Shown here: positions 29,188 to 39,359 of the stretch, one piece after another
How the letters are laid out: every line of letters starts with the position of its first letter
Numbering within the stretch: the first letter of the stretch is position 1
Source: Leishmania martiniquensis
Taxonomy: Eukaryota > Euglenozoa > Kinetoplastea > Trypanosomatida > Trypanosomatidae
Length of the DNA stretch: 64,000 bases
Direction of reading: 5' to 3'
NCBI RefSeq assembly: GCF_017916325.1
Contig: NC_090157.1
Location: forward strand, 375,001 to 439,000
Position numbers and translations under genes: made by a program
The notes under the pieces: model-generated
Databases searched by the model: none
What the model was told of the DNA's origin: nothing
What the model saw: only the letters and a program-made list of their open reading frames with translations

Positions 29188-31308
29188 ATGTCAACTGCCG
29201 GCAACGGAAGCCATGCCGTGGCGGCGCCCTCACCTCCCTCTCCGTCATCGAACCTTGTGCCGGGGAGCTTCAGCCACTATGTGGCACTGTACATCTCAGA
29301 CCCGGTACACTTAGCCGTGCAGTCGGTCTCGACGATCTATCTGTACGCTCTTCTCTTGACAGCTCCCCTTTTAATTGGGCTGCTGCGGGCCGTGCGGCCG
29401 CTCTTCGAGATCTGGATCACGCGCAGCAGCGTGCGCCTCGGTTGCGCTGCGGGAGGGCTCTCGTATATCCGCCGAAACATTATCGTCCAGCTACCGCCCT
29501 TCTTTGTAGACGTGCTTAATTATAACGTCCTGCTGCAGAACGCCGTCCTCGTGTACGTCTGTGGTACGCTGTGGCGCCAGAAGCCGCTGCCGTCGCGCCT
29601 CTTCTTCGGAGCGGACCAAACGGTTGCACTAATCGACCCCTATCGCGCTTGGAGAGCTCGCGCAAAGTCGAGGTCGCCGCTCTGCGTAGACGTCTGCTCG
29701 ATGTACGGAAGATCACTCGAACACCCCTTGACCGAAAGGCAACTCAATCGGCTTCGATTCGTAAAGATGCCGAAACAGAGGTGGGTGCCTGTCATGTCAG
29801 ACGACATCGAGATCTACTTCGACGAGAAGCCGCTGCCCATGAAGAATTACAGCCGCACCTGGCTACGCCGCACCCTCTCCCTGCGGTGCCCCGCCAAAAT
29901 CGGGGCCGCAATCAAGCTGGACGCATTCGTGCAGCGCGCGCTGGAGGTGTTCGCAGAGGGCGCGCCGGGCAAAGAGGAGGACGACGGGGTGCGCTGGTTC
30001 TTCACATACGGCGGCGAGTCTGGCGACAAGATACTCTTCAGCCAGTACGTGCTGCGCAGCAACAAGGACTTCGGCACGCTCTTCTTCCCGCAGCGCGACG
30101 CAACGCTGGCGCTGGTCGACCAATTTATGCAGCGGCGCGGGCGGTTCGCTGTGGAGGGGTTTCCGCAGAGGCTGGGGTTCCTTGTGTACGGCCCTCCAGG
30201 GACGGGGCGGCACACGTTCGTGAAGGCGCTCGCAGCGTACACGGGGCGGCACATTGTGTCCGTGCCGCTGTCGAGGCTGCGGACCAACCAGCAGCTGTAC
30301 GACATCTTCTTTGTGCGCGAGTTCCAGTCGGAGGAGAGGGGCAGCACGCAGAAGCTGCGCATGGAAGACGTGATCTTCCTGTTCGACGACGTGGACGCTG
30401 CAGACCCCGTGGTGTGCGCGCGTGCTGCGCGCCGCGTGGTGCAGCGGCGTGCTGCTGCTCAGCTGACGGCGCGCGCGGGGCGGCGCGAGGCGCCGCTGGC
30501 GAACTGTGTGGTCGAGATGGACACGTCGTCGCCGCAGCCGGTAGTGCGTGTGGAGGACAGCGCACTTCCGCTTGCGCTGCTGCTGGACATGATGAGTGGC
30601 GGCGCTGGATCGGGAGCCGCTGGTGGTGCGTCGGGGGGCAGCGGTGCGCCGACGGAGTGCGGGCGGCGGCGGGGGGTGAGGAAGCGAGCGGCGGCGGCTT
30701 CGGACGCCGGTGCGGAGGTTGCCCGTGGGAACCTGCGCGGGCTGAACGACACGCTGTTCGGGGAGAGCAAGGACAGGCTGGACCTCGCGGGGCTGCTGAA
30801 CGTGCTGGACGGCGTGGTGGACATGCCCGGGCGGATAGTTGTGATGATCACGGAGCACCCGGAGTGGCTGGACCCGGCGCTGATCCGGCCGGGCCGTTTC
30901 AGTGTGCGGCTGCGGCTGGACTATATGGAGATGGAGGCGCTCGTGCAGATGCTGGGGCTGTACTACGGCGATGTGGCGCCCGCGGCGCGCGGCTGCGATG
31001 CTGGTGCCGGTGCTGATGCCGGCGCCGGTGCCGCGGGCAGTGACGGTGGCGTGGAGACGGTGCACGCGGTGCGCCGGGAGTTGAGCGCGGCGCAGGTAGC
31101 GCGGGTGCACGGCGCGGTTGCTGCGCTGGAGGCGGAGGCAGCTGCTGCTGCTGCGCGCGAGGCAGCCGCGGATGGCGGCGGCGGCGAGAGCAAGTACCGC
31201 TTCCAGGTGACACCGTGCGAAGTGGAGATGCTATGCATGGAGCAGGACGACCTGGACAGCTTCCTGACGCAGCTTGCTGGTGTGGTGCGCGGGACGGTAC
31301 AGCTGTGA
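29188..31308 (+). CDS. BCS1-like AAA ATPase, copy 1
   Basis: A 706-residue protein. Residues about 49-67 form one membrane span (TIYLYALLLTAPLLIGLL), followed by a BCS1-N-like region and an AAA domain (about 325 to 590). Mitochondrial Bcs1 is an inner-membrane AAA protein that moves the Rieske protein into complex III. Matching features are Walker B-like VIFLFDDVDAAD (395-406), LDLAGLLNVLDGVVDMPGRIVVM (second region of homology) and DPALIRPGRF (562-571) with both arginines kept. Walker A is GPPGTGRHT (335-343): the catalytic lysine is Arg and the next Ser/Thr is His, which is unusual. A 120-residue low-complexity insert sits between Walker B and the following AAA elements, and a Gly/Ala-rich insert (GCDAGAGADAGAGAAGSDGG) follows. 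The start codon has an A-rich context (GAAAAAATG). From residue 243 the protein is identical to copy 2. Confidence 0.85.
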   Translation: MSTAGNGSHAVAAPSPPSPSSNLVPGSFSHYVALYISDPVHLAVQSVSTIYLYALLLTAPLLIGLLRAVRPLFEIWITRSSVRLGCAAGGLSYIRRNIIVQLPPFFVDVLNYNVLLQNAVLVYVCGTLWRQKPLPSRLFFGADQTVALIDPYRAWRARAKSRSPLCVDVCSMYGRSLEHPLTERQLNRLRFVKMPKQRWVPVMSDDIEIYFDEKPLPMKNYSRTWLRRTLSLRCPAKIGAAIKLDAFVQRALEVFAEGAPGKEEDDGVRWFFTYGGESGDKILFSQYVLRSNKDFGTLFFPQRDATLALVDQFMQRRGRFAVEGFPQRLGFLVYGPPGTGRHTFVKALAAYTGRHIVSVPLSRLRTNQQLYDIFFVREFQSEERGSTQKLRMEDVIFLFDDVDAADPVVCARAARRVVQRRAAAQLTARAGRREAPLANCVVEMDTSSPQPVVRVEDSALPLALLLDMMSGGAGSGAAGGASGGSGAPTECGRRRGVRKRAAAASDAGAEVARGNLRGLNDTLFGESKDRLDLAGLLNVLDGVVDMPGRIVVMITEHPEWLDPALIRPGRFSVRLRLDYMEMEALVQMLGLYYGDVAPAARGCDAGAGADAGAGAAGSDGGVETVHAVRRELSAAQVARVHGAVAALEAEAAAAAAREAAADGGGGESKYRFQVTPCEVEMLCMEQDDLDSFLTQLAGVVRGTVQL

Positions 31309-32030
31309 GGTGCGCATGCGCGTGTGCCTGCAGCGTGGGGCCGACACGCATTGCCGCGGCCGTCACGGCTACCGCTGACCGGCCTCTGGCTGCGGGGCTG
31401 CTTCTCGCTGATCCCTTCTCCTCCTACCTCCGCTGGCGTGCCCGTCGCGCCTTCTCCTTCCTTCCCCCTTCCCTTGTCTCCTGCCCCCGCATCGGATGGG
31501 AGCGCCTCGGTAAGGCGTGCCAGCACGAAAAAAATGTGTGCCAACGAGAGGCTTTAGATATTCACACACATACACATACAAGCAGAGTGGCATATTCTGT
31601 GCATGCTCGTCTTTTTATGTGGTGCTCTCTTTTCATTTCTGTGCGTCAGTGTATCCCGTTGCGGCTGGATGTCTGTACGCGCTTCATGGGAAGAGGGGGT
31701 GGAGGGCGCCTTCATGTGACTCGTCGAGCGGGGGCGGCGGCGGCGGCTTGGGCCCGTTGGTCTGTACCTCTTCCGTGTCGCCACTCGGCCCTGTCGTGCC
31801 TTCTGTCACGCTTTCGTGGTTGAGAGCTCTGTCTGTCTGAAGAGGAGGAGGCCCCCACCCTCCTCCTCCCGTCGATGTCTCCTGCCTGGCGAATTCAGGG
31901 GCTGGAAGGGTAGGCCGCTCCGCACTCTTTCGCCAGTACACACGCATACACACATACATACATCTCTATACAACGCATGTACGCGTATCGAAGCCCTTGC
32001 TGAGGCGCGGCCTTTTGTGGCGGGGGGTGG
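29914..32030 (+). repeat. 2,117-bp direct repeat, copy 1
   Basis: This block is repeated at 33875-35991, 3,961 bp away. No difference was found in the lines compared. It covers the last 464 codons of the BCS1-like gene and 722 bp of downstream sequence. Identity starts abruptly at AAGCTGGACGC and stops inside a G-rich run (CGGGGGGTGG). Confidence 0.92.
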
Positions 32031-33115
32031 CGTCGGTGAAAGCATCAGGGTGACGTGCGCACACCAGTCAGAAGTGTTGCGCGCTGAGGCGCATATGCCA
32101 ACTCACAGATGGCCTCGGTGAGTGAGCCTCTTTGGCCCACCCCCCTCCTCCTCTTCCCCTCCTCGTCAACGTCTTCTTCTTCCCCTCTCTCTCTAAAGCT
32201 TTCAAATGAATGTGAAGAGTTGGGGTTGGGGGGTGGGAGGGGGTGGGGGGCAGAAGAAGACAGCCGCCGTCAGTGGTGACAAGGACCGCAAGTCGGTGCA
32301 TCCCTCACACGGTCACCGCACCACCTCGCCGTGCTTTCGTGGGCCGTCTACCGTTTCCTCATGGGGGAGGCCCTGCCCTGTCCTGTCCGCTCGCTAGGTA
32401 ATGACCTGAGCGCAAGGTGCACCAGCACCCATTTCGCTCACGTGCGCACGCACTGGGGGCAGATGTCTCATGAGCGGCGCGCCAGCACAGCACGTCGACG
32501 TGGGCTTTGAGCGGATGAGTGGGAGAGGGGTAGGGATCTTGTGGAGGCACACCGGTGGAAGGCTTGCGATGCCGCTAGTTCTCTGTTGGCGCCTGAAGAC
32601 CACTGCGCAATCTCGCCTTTACGGTTTATCCGAGCGTCTGCGTGAGAGACATGCACGCGCTCGCCCACCCTCCAGTTCCATGCTAAATGGTGCTGCCCGC
32701 ACGCGCTCATACCTAGGAAACACTGATGACATACACACAGAGAGAGACACACGCGCACACTTACAACCAGGCGCGCGCCAATCGTCCCAGTCGCGTTGCT
32801 TACACGTTTCATCTCTGCTCTTAGCAGGCGCCGTAGGCGTGTCTTGTGCTTTACTCCAGCATTGCCTTCTCTTTCTTCCTTCGCTCTTCTTCCGCGGCTT
32901 CCCTTCTCGGGCGCAAAACTGGCCGCCGACGCAATGCACGAACGCCTGTATGCGCTGGAAGACTCAGACAATCGCTGCTGCCGCCAACAAGAGCGACAAC
33001 TGACCTCGTAGGCGCCTCTGTGTGTGTGTGTGTCTTTCCGCCCTCTTACGAGGTTTCATCCGCCGGACCTCTAGCCAGCTGCGCATCGCGGGGCGCGTCA
33101 CACGACACAGAAAAA
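32031..33115 (+). other. Spacer between the two BCS1-like genes
   Basis: About 1.1 kb unique to the space after copy 1. It holds a G-rich block (about 32220-32252), a CA/GA run (about 32730-32760), pyrimidine tracts near 32863-32905 and a TG run (about 33018-33032). The frame of copy 2 is open upstream to 32846, but that part reads as spacer. No other gene is supported. Confidence 0.65.
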
Positions 33116-35269
33116 ATGAACGCCCATGGCGCTGCCAGCGCTGCCCATGCGCCGGCGGTGAGCCTCAGCACCAGCTTGATAAACGACAGCGAGAGTCGTG
33201 AAGACGCATTCAGCCCGCTCCGCGGTGAGACACACATGCAACTGCGGCAGCTGGCGCTTGTGATCCACGCAAGCGTGGAGGCCGTTGTAGCGTCTCTGGA
33301 CTATTGGCTTCCCTTCGCGCCGGAGTGGCTGCTGTTGTTGATTCCATTTGTGGTCGGCATTCTGCAGGTCGTGTGGCCAAAGCTGTCGGCGCGGGTAATC
33401 GTTTGGAACAGCGGTGTCGGGCGGCGCTACGCTTCCCGGGTCCTCATTCACGAGGAGCCTCGCAGCCTCTACGAGGATGTGGCCACATTGAATGAGCTGA
33501 TGGTGAACGCCGTCCTCGTGTACGTCTGTGGTACGCTGTGGCGCCAGAAGCCTGTGCCCGAGTCTCGAATGCGTGGGCTGCAGATGCGCGTGATGCTCAT
33601 GGATCCATATCGCTGCTACAGCGCCTGCGACCACGACTCACCCTTCCGGCCGGCATTTGAGGACGTCGACGCGGACCAGGAGCAGACGCTGCAGGAAAAG
33701 ACAGTGAGGAGGCTGCAAGTGGTGAAGGTGCCCCTGGATGCATACCTGCCAGTGCATGTAGACGACATTGAGCTGTGCTACGCGGAGGAGTCGTTTAGCA
33801 AGAAGGGTTGCCAGGACTCGTGTACGCGGCACAAGCTGACGCTGCGCTGTGGGAACTCGAAGGATGCCGGCGCTAAGCTGGACGCATTCGTGCAGCGCGC
33901 GCTGGAGGTGTTCGCAGAGGGCGCGCCGGGCAAAGAGGAGGACGACGGGGTGCGCTGGTTCTTCACATACGGCGGCGAGTCTGGCGACAAGATACTCTTC
34001 AGCCAGTACGTGCTGCGCAGCAACAAGGACTTCGGCACGCTCTTCTTCCCGCAGCGCGACGCAACGCTGGCGCTGGTCGACCAATTTATGCAGCGGCGCG
34101 GGCGGTTCGCTGTGGAGGGGTTTCCGCAGAGGCTGGGGTTCCTTGTGTACGGCCCTCCAGGGACGGGGCGGCACACGTTCGTGAAGGCGCTCGCAGCGTA
34201 CACGGGGCGGCACATTGTGTCCGTGCCGCTGTCGAGGCTGCGGACCAACCAGCAGCTGTACGACATCTTCTTTGTGCGCGAGTTCCAGTCGGAGGAGAGG
34301 GGCAGCACGCAGAAGCTGCGCATGGAAGACGTGATCTTCCTGTTCGACGACGTGGACGCTGCAGACCCCGTGGTGTGCGCGCGTGCTGCGCGCCGCGTGG
34401 TGCAGCGGCGTGCTGCTGCTCAGCTGACGGCGCGCGCGGGGCGGCGCGAGGCGCCGCTGGCGAACTGTGTGGTCGAGATGGACACGTCGTCGCCGCAGCC
34501 GGTAGTGCGTGTGGAGGACAGCGCACTTCCGCTTGCGCTGCTGCTGGACATGATGAGTGGCGGCGCTGGATCGGGAGCCGCTGGTGGTGCGTCGGGGGGC
34601 AGCGGTGCGCCGACGGAGTGCGGGCGGCGGCGGGGGGTGAGGAAGCGAGCGGCGGCGGCTTCGGACGCCGGTGCGGAGGTTGCCCGTGGGAACCTGCGCG
34701 GGCTGAACGACACGCTGTTCGGGGAGAGCAAGGACAGGCTGGACCTCGCGGGGCTGCTGAACGTGCTGGACGGCGTGGTGGACATGCCCGGGCGGATAGT
34801 TGTGATGATCACGGAGCACCCGGAGTGGCTGGACCCGGCGCTGATCCGGCCGGGCCGTTTCAGTGTGCGGCTGCGGCTGGACTATATGGAGATGGAGGCG
34901 CTCGTGCAGATGCTGGGGCTGTACTACGGCGATGTGGCGCCCGCGGCGCGCGGCTGCGATGCTGGTGCCGGTGCTGATGCCGGCGCCGGTGCCGCGGGCA
35001 GTGACGGTGGCGTGGAGACGGTGCACGCGGTGCGCCGGGAGTTGAGCGCGGCGCAGGTAGCGCGGGTGCACGGCGCGGTTGCTGCGCTGGAGGCGGAGGC
35101 AGCTGCTGCTGCTGCGCGCGAGGCAGCCGCGGATGGCGGCGGCGGCGAGAGCAAGTACCGCTTCCAGGTGACACCGTGCGAAGTGGAGATGCTATGCATG
35201 GAGCAGGACGACCTGGACAGCTTCCTGACGCAGCTTGCTGGTGTGGTGCGCGGGACGGTACAGCTGTGA
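33116..35269 (+). CDS. BCS1-like AAA ATPase, copy 2
   Basis: A 717-residue protein. The start ATG at 33116 has the same A-rich context as copy 1. The N-terminal 253 residues differ from copy 1, with only scattered similarity, apart from a 16-residue segment (NAVLVYVCGTLWRQKP) that is identical even at DNA level. One membrane span lies at about 71-87 (WLLLLIPFVVGILQVVW). From Lys254 to the end the 464 residues equal copy 1, including the unusual Walker A GPPGTGRHT (346-354), DDVDAAD, the long low-complexity insert and DPALIRPGRF. Different membrane and N-terminal parts on one shared motor suggest that the two proteins act in the same mitochondrial membrane but on different substrates or in one mixed ring. 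That is inference. Confidence 0.85.
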   Translation: MNAHGAASAAHAPAVSLSTSLINDSESREDAFSPLRGETHMQLRQLALVIHASVEAVVASLDYWLPFAPEWLLLLIPFVVGILQVVWPKLSARVIVWNSGVGRRYASRVLIHEEPRSLYEDVATLNELMVNAVLVYVCGTLWRQKPVPESRMRGLQMRVMLMDPYRCYSACDHDSPFRPAFEDVDADQEQTLQEKTVRRLQVVKVPLDAYLPVHVDDIELCYAEESFSKKGCQDSCTRHKLTLRCGNSKDAGAKLDAFVQRALEVFAEGAPGKEEDDGVRWFFTYGGESGDKILFSQYVLRSNKDFGTLFFPQRDATLALVDQFMQRRGRFAVEGFPQRLGFLVYGPPGTGRHTFVKALAAYTGRHIVSVPLSRLRTNQQLYDIFFVREFQSEERGSTQKLRMEDVIFLFDDVDAADPVVCARAARRVVQRRAAAQLTARAGRREAPLANCVVEMDTSSPQPVVRVEDSALPLALLLDMMSGGAGSGAAGGASGGSGAPTECGRRRGVRKRAAAASDAGAEVARGNLRGLNDTLFGESKDRLDLAGLLNVLDGVVDMPGRIVVMITEHPEWLDPALIRPGRFSVRLRLDYMEMEALVQMLGLYYGDVAPAARGCDAGAGADAGAGAAGSDGGVETVHAVRRELSAAQVARVHGAVAALEAEAAAAAAREAAADGGGGESKYRFQVTPCEVEMLCMEQDDLDSFLTQLAGVVRGTVQL

Positions 35270-35991
35270 GGTGCGCATGCGCGTGTGCCTGCAGCGTGGG
35301 GCCGACACGCATTGCCGCGGCCGTCACGGCTACCGCTGACCGGCCTCTGGCTGCGGGGCTGCTTCTCGCTGATCCCTTCTCCTCCTACCTCCGCTGGCGT
35401 GCCCGTCGCGCCTTCTCCTTCCTTCCCCCTTCCCTTGTCTCCTGCCCCCGCATCGGATGGGAGCGCCTCGGTAAGGCGTGCCAGCACGAAAAAAATGTGT
35501 GCCAACGAGAGGCTTTAGATATTCACACACATACACATACAAGCAGAGTGGCATATTCTGTGCATGCTCGTCTTTTTATGTGGTGCTCTCTTTTCATTTC
35601 TGTGCGTCAGTGTATCCCGTTGCGGCTGGATGTCTGTACGCGCTTCATGGGAAGAGGGGGTGGAGGGCGCCTTCATGTGACTCGTCGAGCGGGGGCGGCG
35701 GCGGCGGCTTGGGCCCGTTGGTCTGTACCTCTTCCGTGTCGCCACTCGGCCCTGTCGTGCCTTCTGTCACGCTTTCGTGGTTGAGAGCTCTGTCTGTCTG
35801 AAGAGGAGGAGGCCCCCACCCTCCTCCTCCCGTCGATGTCTCCTGCCTGGCGAATTCAGGGGCTGGAAGGGTAGGCCGCTCCGCACTCTTTCGCCAGTAC
35901 ACACGCATACACACATACATACATCTCTATACAACGCATGTACGCGTATCGAAGCCCTTGCTGAGGCGCGGCCTTTTGTGGCGGGGGGTGG
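33875..35991 (+). repeat. 2,117-bp direct repeat, copy 2
   Basis: The partner of 29914-32030. The 3' flank (35270-35991) is as conserved as the coding part, which excludes protein-level selection as the explanation and points to recent duplication or gene conversion. Confidence 0.92.
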
Positions 35992-37755
35992 GGGTGGTCT
36001 TGTCTCTGCTCCTCCCTCCCCCTCTTTCTTTGTGGTGTGCTGAGGGCGCTAGGGCGCCTGGAGGACGACTCTGTCGAGTTGATGCTTGATGTTGGGGCGA
36101 TTCTTTAGGGTGTGTCGGTGAGGGGTGAGGGGGGGTGAGGACTTTGTGGTGTAGCCGCTCTCTGCTCACACCAATGCGTATGCGAAAAAAAAAACGGAAG
36201 ACGAGAGTGGCTCCCAAACGGCAAAAGGGTGTCGCACCGAAACAGGGCGTTCCCACATGCCCGGTAAACACGTGCTCTCGCACACAGGCACGCTGTGGTC
36301 CCCCTTCTCTTGCGGGAAGGGGGAAAAGGAAGGAGGGGGGCTGAAGGGGGGCAAGCGCTGATGCTGTATACGTATGCCTTGCACCGTTCATTGAATGTGG
36401 GGCCTGCGTTGTGCGCACCTGTGGCGACGTTTGTTGGTGTGTGCGTCTGGGTGCGTCTCTCTGTGCGCGCGTCTGCTACATGCCTCTTAATCTTGGTGTA
36501 CGGCATCGGCTGCTTATTCCACTCACCCACCCACTCTACACACGCATACACACACACACCGCCGCATGGGGGGGTGCCCCACTCGCACTTGCCTGCCCTC
36601 ACACGCAACACTTCCACCATTCTCCTGGACCATTTATACACGCACACACACCATTTCCTCTGCGTCTCTCCTCTGTCTCTCTTCGCCTCCGCATACACAC
36701 ATACACACACACACACATACATACACATATATATATGCATATTCCTTTAGCAAAGCGGCAGCGAAAGAGGCGTCACGTGGCGCATTGAAAAGTTGGGAGT
36801 CAGGAGAGCAGTGCGCAGCAGTCCGTTGGGAGCACGCGCAGAGATCGAGTCACCGATCACCTTGTTCGGTTCGCCTCGAGGCTATTGTCTTTCCTTTCGC
36901 TGTTCGCCCTCTCCGTTTGCCCCCTCCCCCCTCTCTCCGCGTGCGTGTGTGTGCGCGCGCTGATTGAGTACGTGTCTGCTATACCCTTTATTGAGTCCGA
37001 TCCACCCCTCCCACTATCGTTCTTCTTGTGCGTGTCTCTGTGTGTGCCAGACGACGGAGAACGACGGCGAATTAAGGAGAGCGCGAGTAAAAACGCTGGT
37101 GAGGAAGAGAAGAGGTGATTCGATGTTGCGTTGAGCCTCATACGTTCACGTGCGCACTCTCCGTTTCTCCACGGTGGCCATTTTTCTTCCCCTCTCCACT
37201 CCCTACACGCACACACCTACACGCACCTCCCTCTCTCTCCAACGTCCTTTTCCCCTTCGTTTTTTTCGCTGCCGTACGCTTCTTTGCTTTTCCTCGATAT
37301 CTCTGCTCAAGTGCTATCGTTGTCGGGTCTGTCGGTGGCAATTCAGTAGAGCCGCAGTCTCCCCTCTCTTTTCCTTATCCTCCCGCCTCCTCTCCCTCCC
37401 TCAACACACACACACACGCGCACGCGCACACGCACACACCCTCCCCCCTCCCTTTTTTAGTCTTCCTCCCCGCCGCCGCCACTGGCATCATTTTTTTTCC
37501 TGCTTTTTCAACGATCCTGTTGGCTCGGGTCGCTGTCGGCGCCTGTTTGCTGTCACGCTGCTATTCACGTCTCCCTCCCCTCTCCCTTTTCTTCGGTCGT
37601 TGGCCTCTTCGCCATCACCCATCTCGGTCGCCCTCGCACGCTCGTGTCTGTGTCGGCCCTCCGCCGGGATCCCTTGTAGGCGCCGCCATCTCCTTTCCCC
37701 TTTCGTGCTCTATCGTGGCATCCCTCACGTGCACCCGAGCGCGCGCGAGAGAGGG
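35992..37755 (+). other. Intergenic spacer rich in CA/TA and pyrimidine repeats
   Basis: About 1.8 kb. CA repeats at about 36540-36560, 36640-36655, 36695-36728 and 37405-37440, a TA run at about 36727-36738, and very long pyrimidine tracts between 37180 and 37630. The reading frame of the kinase is open back to 37150, but this part translates pyrimidine repeats. Confidence 0.7.
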
Positions 37756-38832
37756 ATGCAATATTCCACGGCGAAGTCAGATAGTCCGGTGGGAAGCAGC
37801 AGAAGTCACCTCAAGGGCCACCACTGTGTCAACCCCCTCGTCTCTAGCTTCCCCAATGTGGTGGGGCCGAAGCTGCCATGCAAGTACCGCGTTCGCCGCG
37901 CCATCGGCCGCGGCGCCTTCTCCACAGTTTGGCTCCTGATCAACAACGAAACCGGTGATACGGTTGTCGGTAAGCTGTCCGACGCCTCCCACTCTTCCAG
38001 CGCCAGCAAGGCGTTTGCCAAGGCGGAGGTGGAGAACATGCGATGCTGCCGTCACCCGAACATTATTTCCCTTATCGAAACCTTCGAGGCGGGTGACAAG
38101 TCGCTCTACGTCTTGGAATACGCGAACGCCGGCGATCTGCAAGCGCAGGTCGACACCCGCGCGCAGCCCCCACCCGGCACGAACGATGGGAGCCCGATTC
38201 CGTACCGTGAAGAGGAAGTGCTCATTATTTTCGCCCAGCTCGCCCTCGCCATCCGTTACCTGCACGACCTCCGAATCATGCACCGCGACCTCAAGACGTC
38301 AAACGTGCTGCTGACGCGAAGCGGGCTCATCAAGCTCGGTGACTTTGGCTTCTCGCGTCAGTATCAGGAGAGCGTCTCCGGCGAAGTCGGCAATACCTTC
38401 TGTGGCACGCCGTACTACTTGGCCCCTGAAATGTGGCGGAGGCAGCCATACAGCCACAAGGCGGATATTTGGTCTCTCGGCGTCGTCGTGTATGAGCTGC
38501 TCGCCCTGAAGAAGCCGTTCCAGGCAACGAACCTGTCGAAGCTCATGGAGATGGTCACGCGGCAAGGCAGCTTTGACCCGCTGCCAGCGGACCGGTACTC
38601 ACCCGATATGATCTCGCTAGTGCATCAGATGCTCAAGGTGGACCCGAGCGAACGCCCGAACATCAACGAGATACTCGCCTTGCCGCTTTTCCAACACAGG
38701 GGGCTGACGATGCTTAAAATAAATGTGCGGCGCATCAAGAACCTCGACGCGCAGGTACGGGCGCGACTTGTACAAGACGTGGAGTCAGTGCTCAGCAATA
38801 ACGACGTTTCTTCTCCAGCATCAGGGGCATGA
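37756..38832 (+). CDS. NEK-like serine/threonine protein kinase
   Basis: A 358-residue protein with a full kinase domain from about 44 to 310. Visible elements: glycine loop IGRGAFSTV (50-58), beta-3 lysine in VVGK (Lys73), HRDLKTSN with catalytic Asp178, DFG at 196-198, activation segment ending FCGTPYYLAPE (APE about 223-225), and DIWSLGVVVYEL. The TPYYLAPE block and the short C-terminal tail fit the NIMA-related (NEK) group, which is expanded in trypanosomatids and often linked to basal body, flagellum or cell-cycle control. The beta-3 strand reads VVGK where most kinases have VAIK or VAVK, so the alanine is replaced by glycine. No coiled coil or other domain is present. The ATG at 37756 follows pyrimidine tracts and leaves 43 residues before the domain. 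Confidence 0.88.
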   Translation: MQYSTAKSDSPVGSSRSHLKGHHCVNPLVSSFPNVVGPKLPCKYRVRRAIGRGAFSTVWLLINNETGDTVVGKLSDASHSSSASKAFAKAEVENMRCCRHPNIISLIETFEAGDKSLYVLEYANAGDLQAQVDTRAQPPPGTNDGSPIPYREEEVLIIFAQLALAIRYLHDLRIMHRDLKTSNVLLTRSGLIKLGDFGFSRQYQESVSGEVGNTFCGTPYYLAPEMWRRQPYSHKADIWSLGVVVYELLALKKPFQATNLSKLMEMVTRQGSFDPLPADRYSPDMISLVHQMLKVDPSERPNINEILALPLFQHRGLTMLKINVRRIKNLDAQVRARLVQDVESVLSNNDVSSPASGA

Positions 38833-39359
38833 CAGAGGAAGGAGGAGGAGAGGTATGAGGAAGTGTCTCTGTCTGTGACATGCTGGCGAAGCCTTCTCGT
38901 CGGTGATGGCTACATCCTTGACTGCTGACAGGCAAGGATGCTGACAGAGCAGAGGCGCACACTTACACACAAGCACAAGCATGCAAACAGCCTCCCATTC
39001 TTGTGTCTTCGTCCTCGATCGAATTGGAGACGACAGCGTCAAAGTCCGCAGCCTCGCGGAAACAAACAAGCGAATAAGGCACCTGTCAGGGAAAGCCGAC
39101 CGCAGCTGCATAGATCGTGAGGCTTGTCGCCGGTCTCCGACCCCAGGCCAGCATCAACCTTCCCCCCACCCTCCCTCCTCCTTTTCCACCTCGCAGCGGC
39201 ACTACGAGACATGCGACGGCAGCCGCTACTTGGTGGCGGGCATTCCACACCGGAGGAAGAAGGGTGCTGACCGGGCTGGACAACGGGAGACGAATCTTGC
39301 CCAGGTTCACCCTGGGCCCCTGCCTCTGCTACGGGCTCCTACAGCGGCGTCTCACCTGT
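38833..39359 (+). other. 3' flank of the kinase gene, no gene seen
   Basis: A spacer segment without supported coding sequence, with a pyrimidine tract at about 39162-39192. It leads into the GC-rich retroposon-like segment. Confidence 0.6.

Noticed and set aside
29863..31110. 415-codon ORF on the - strand across BCS1-like copy 1
   Set aside because: It is an antisense shadow of a GC-rich gene with His/Arg/Pro-rich translation; the same shadow appears in copy 2.
32470..33003. 177-codon + strand frame in the spacer between the BCS1-like genes
   Set aside because: No domain or motif, with spacer-like composition, so it is not called.
33638..35071. 477-codon ORF on the - strand across BCS1-like copy 2
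   Set aside because: Antisense shadow; it repeats the copy 1 shadow exactly where the DNA is identical.
37150..37755. 202-residue extension of the kinase
   Set aside because: It is almost entirely translated pyrimidine and CA repeats.
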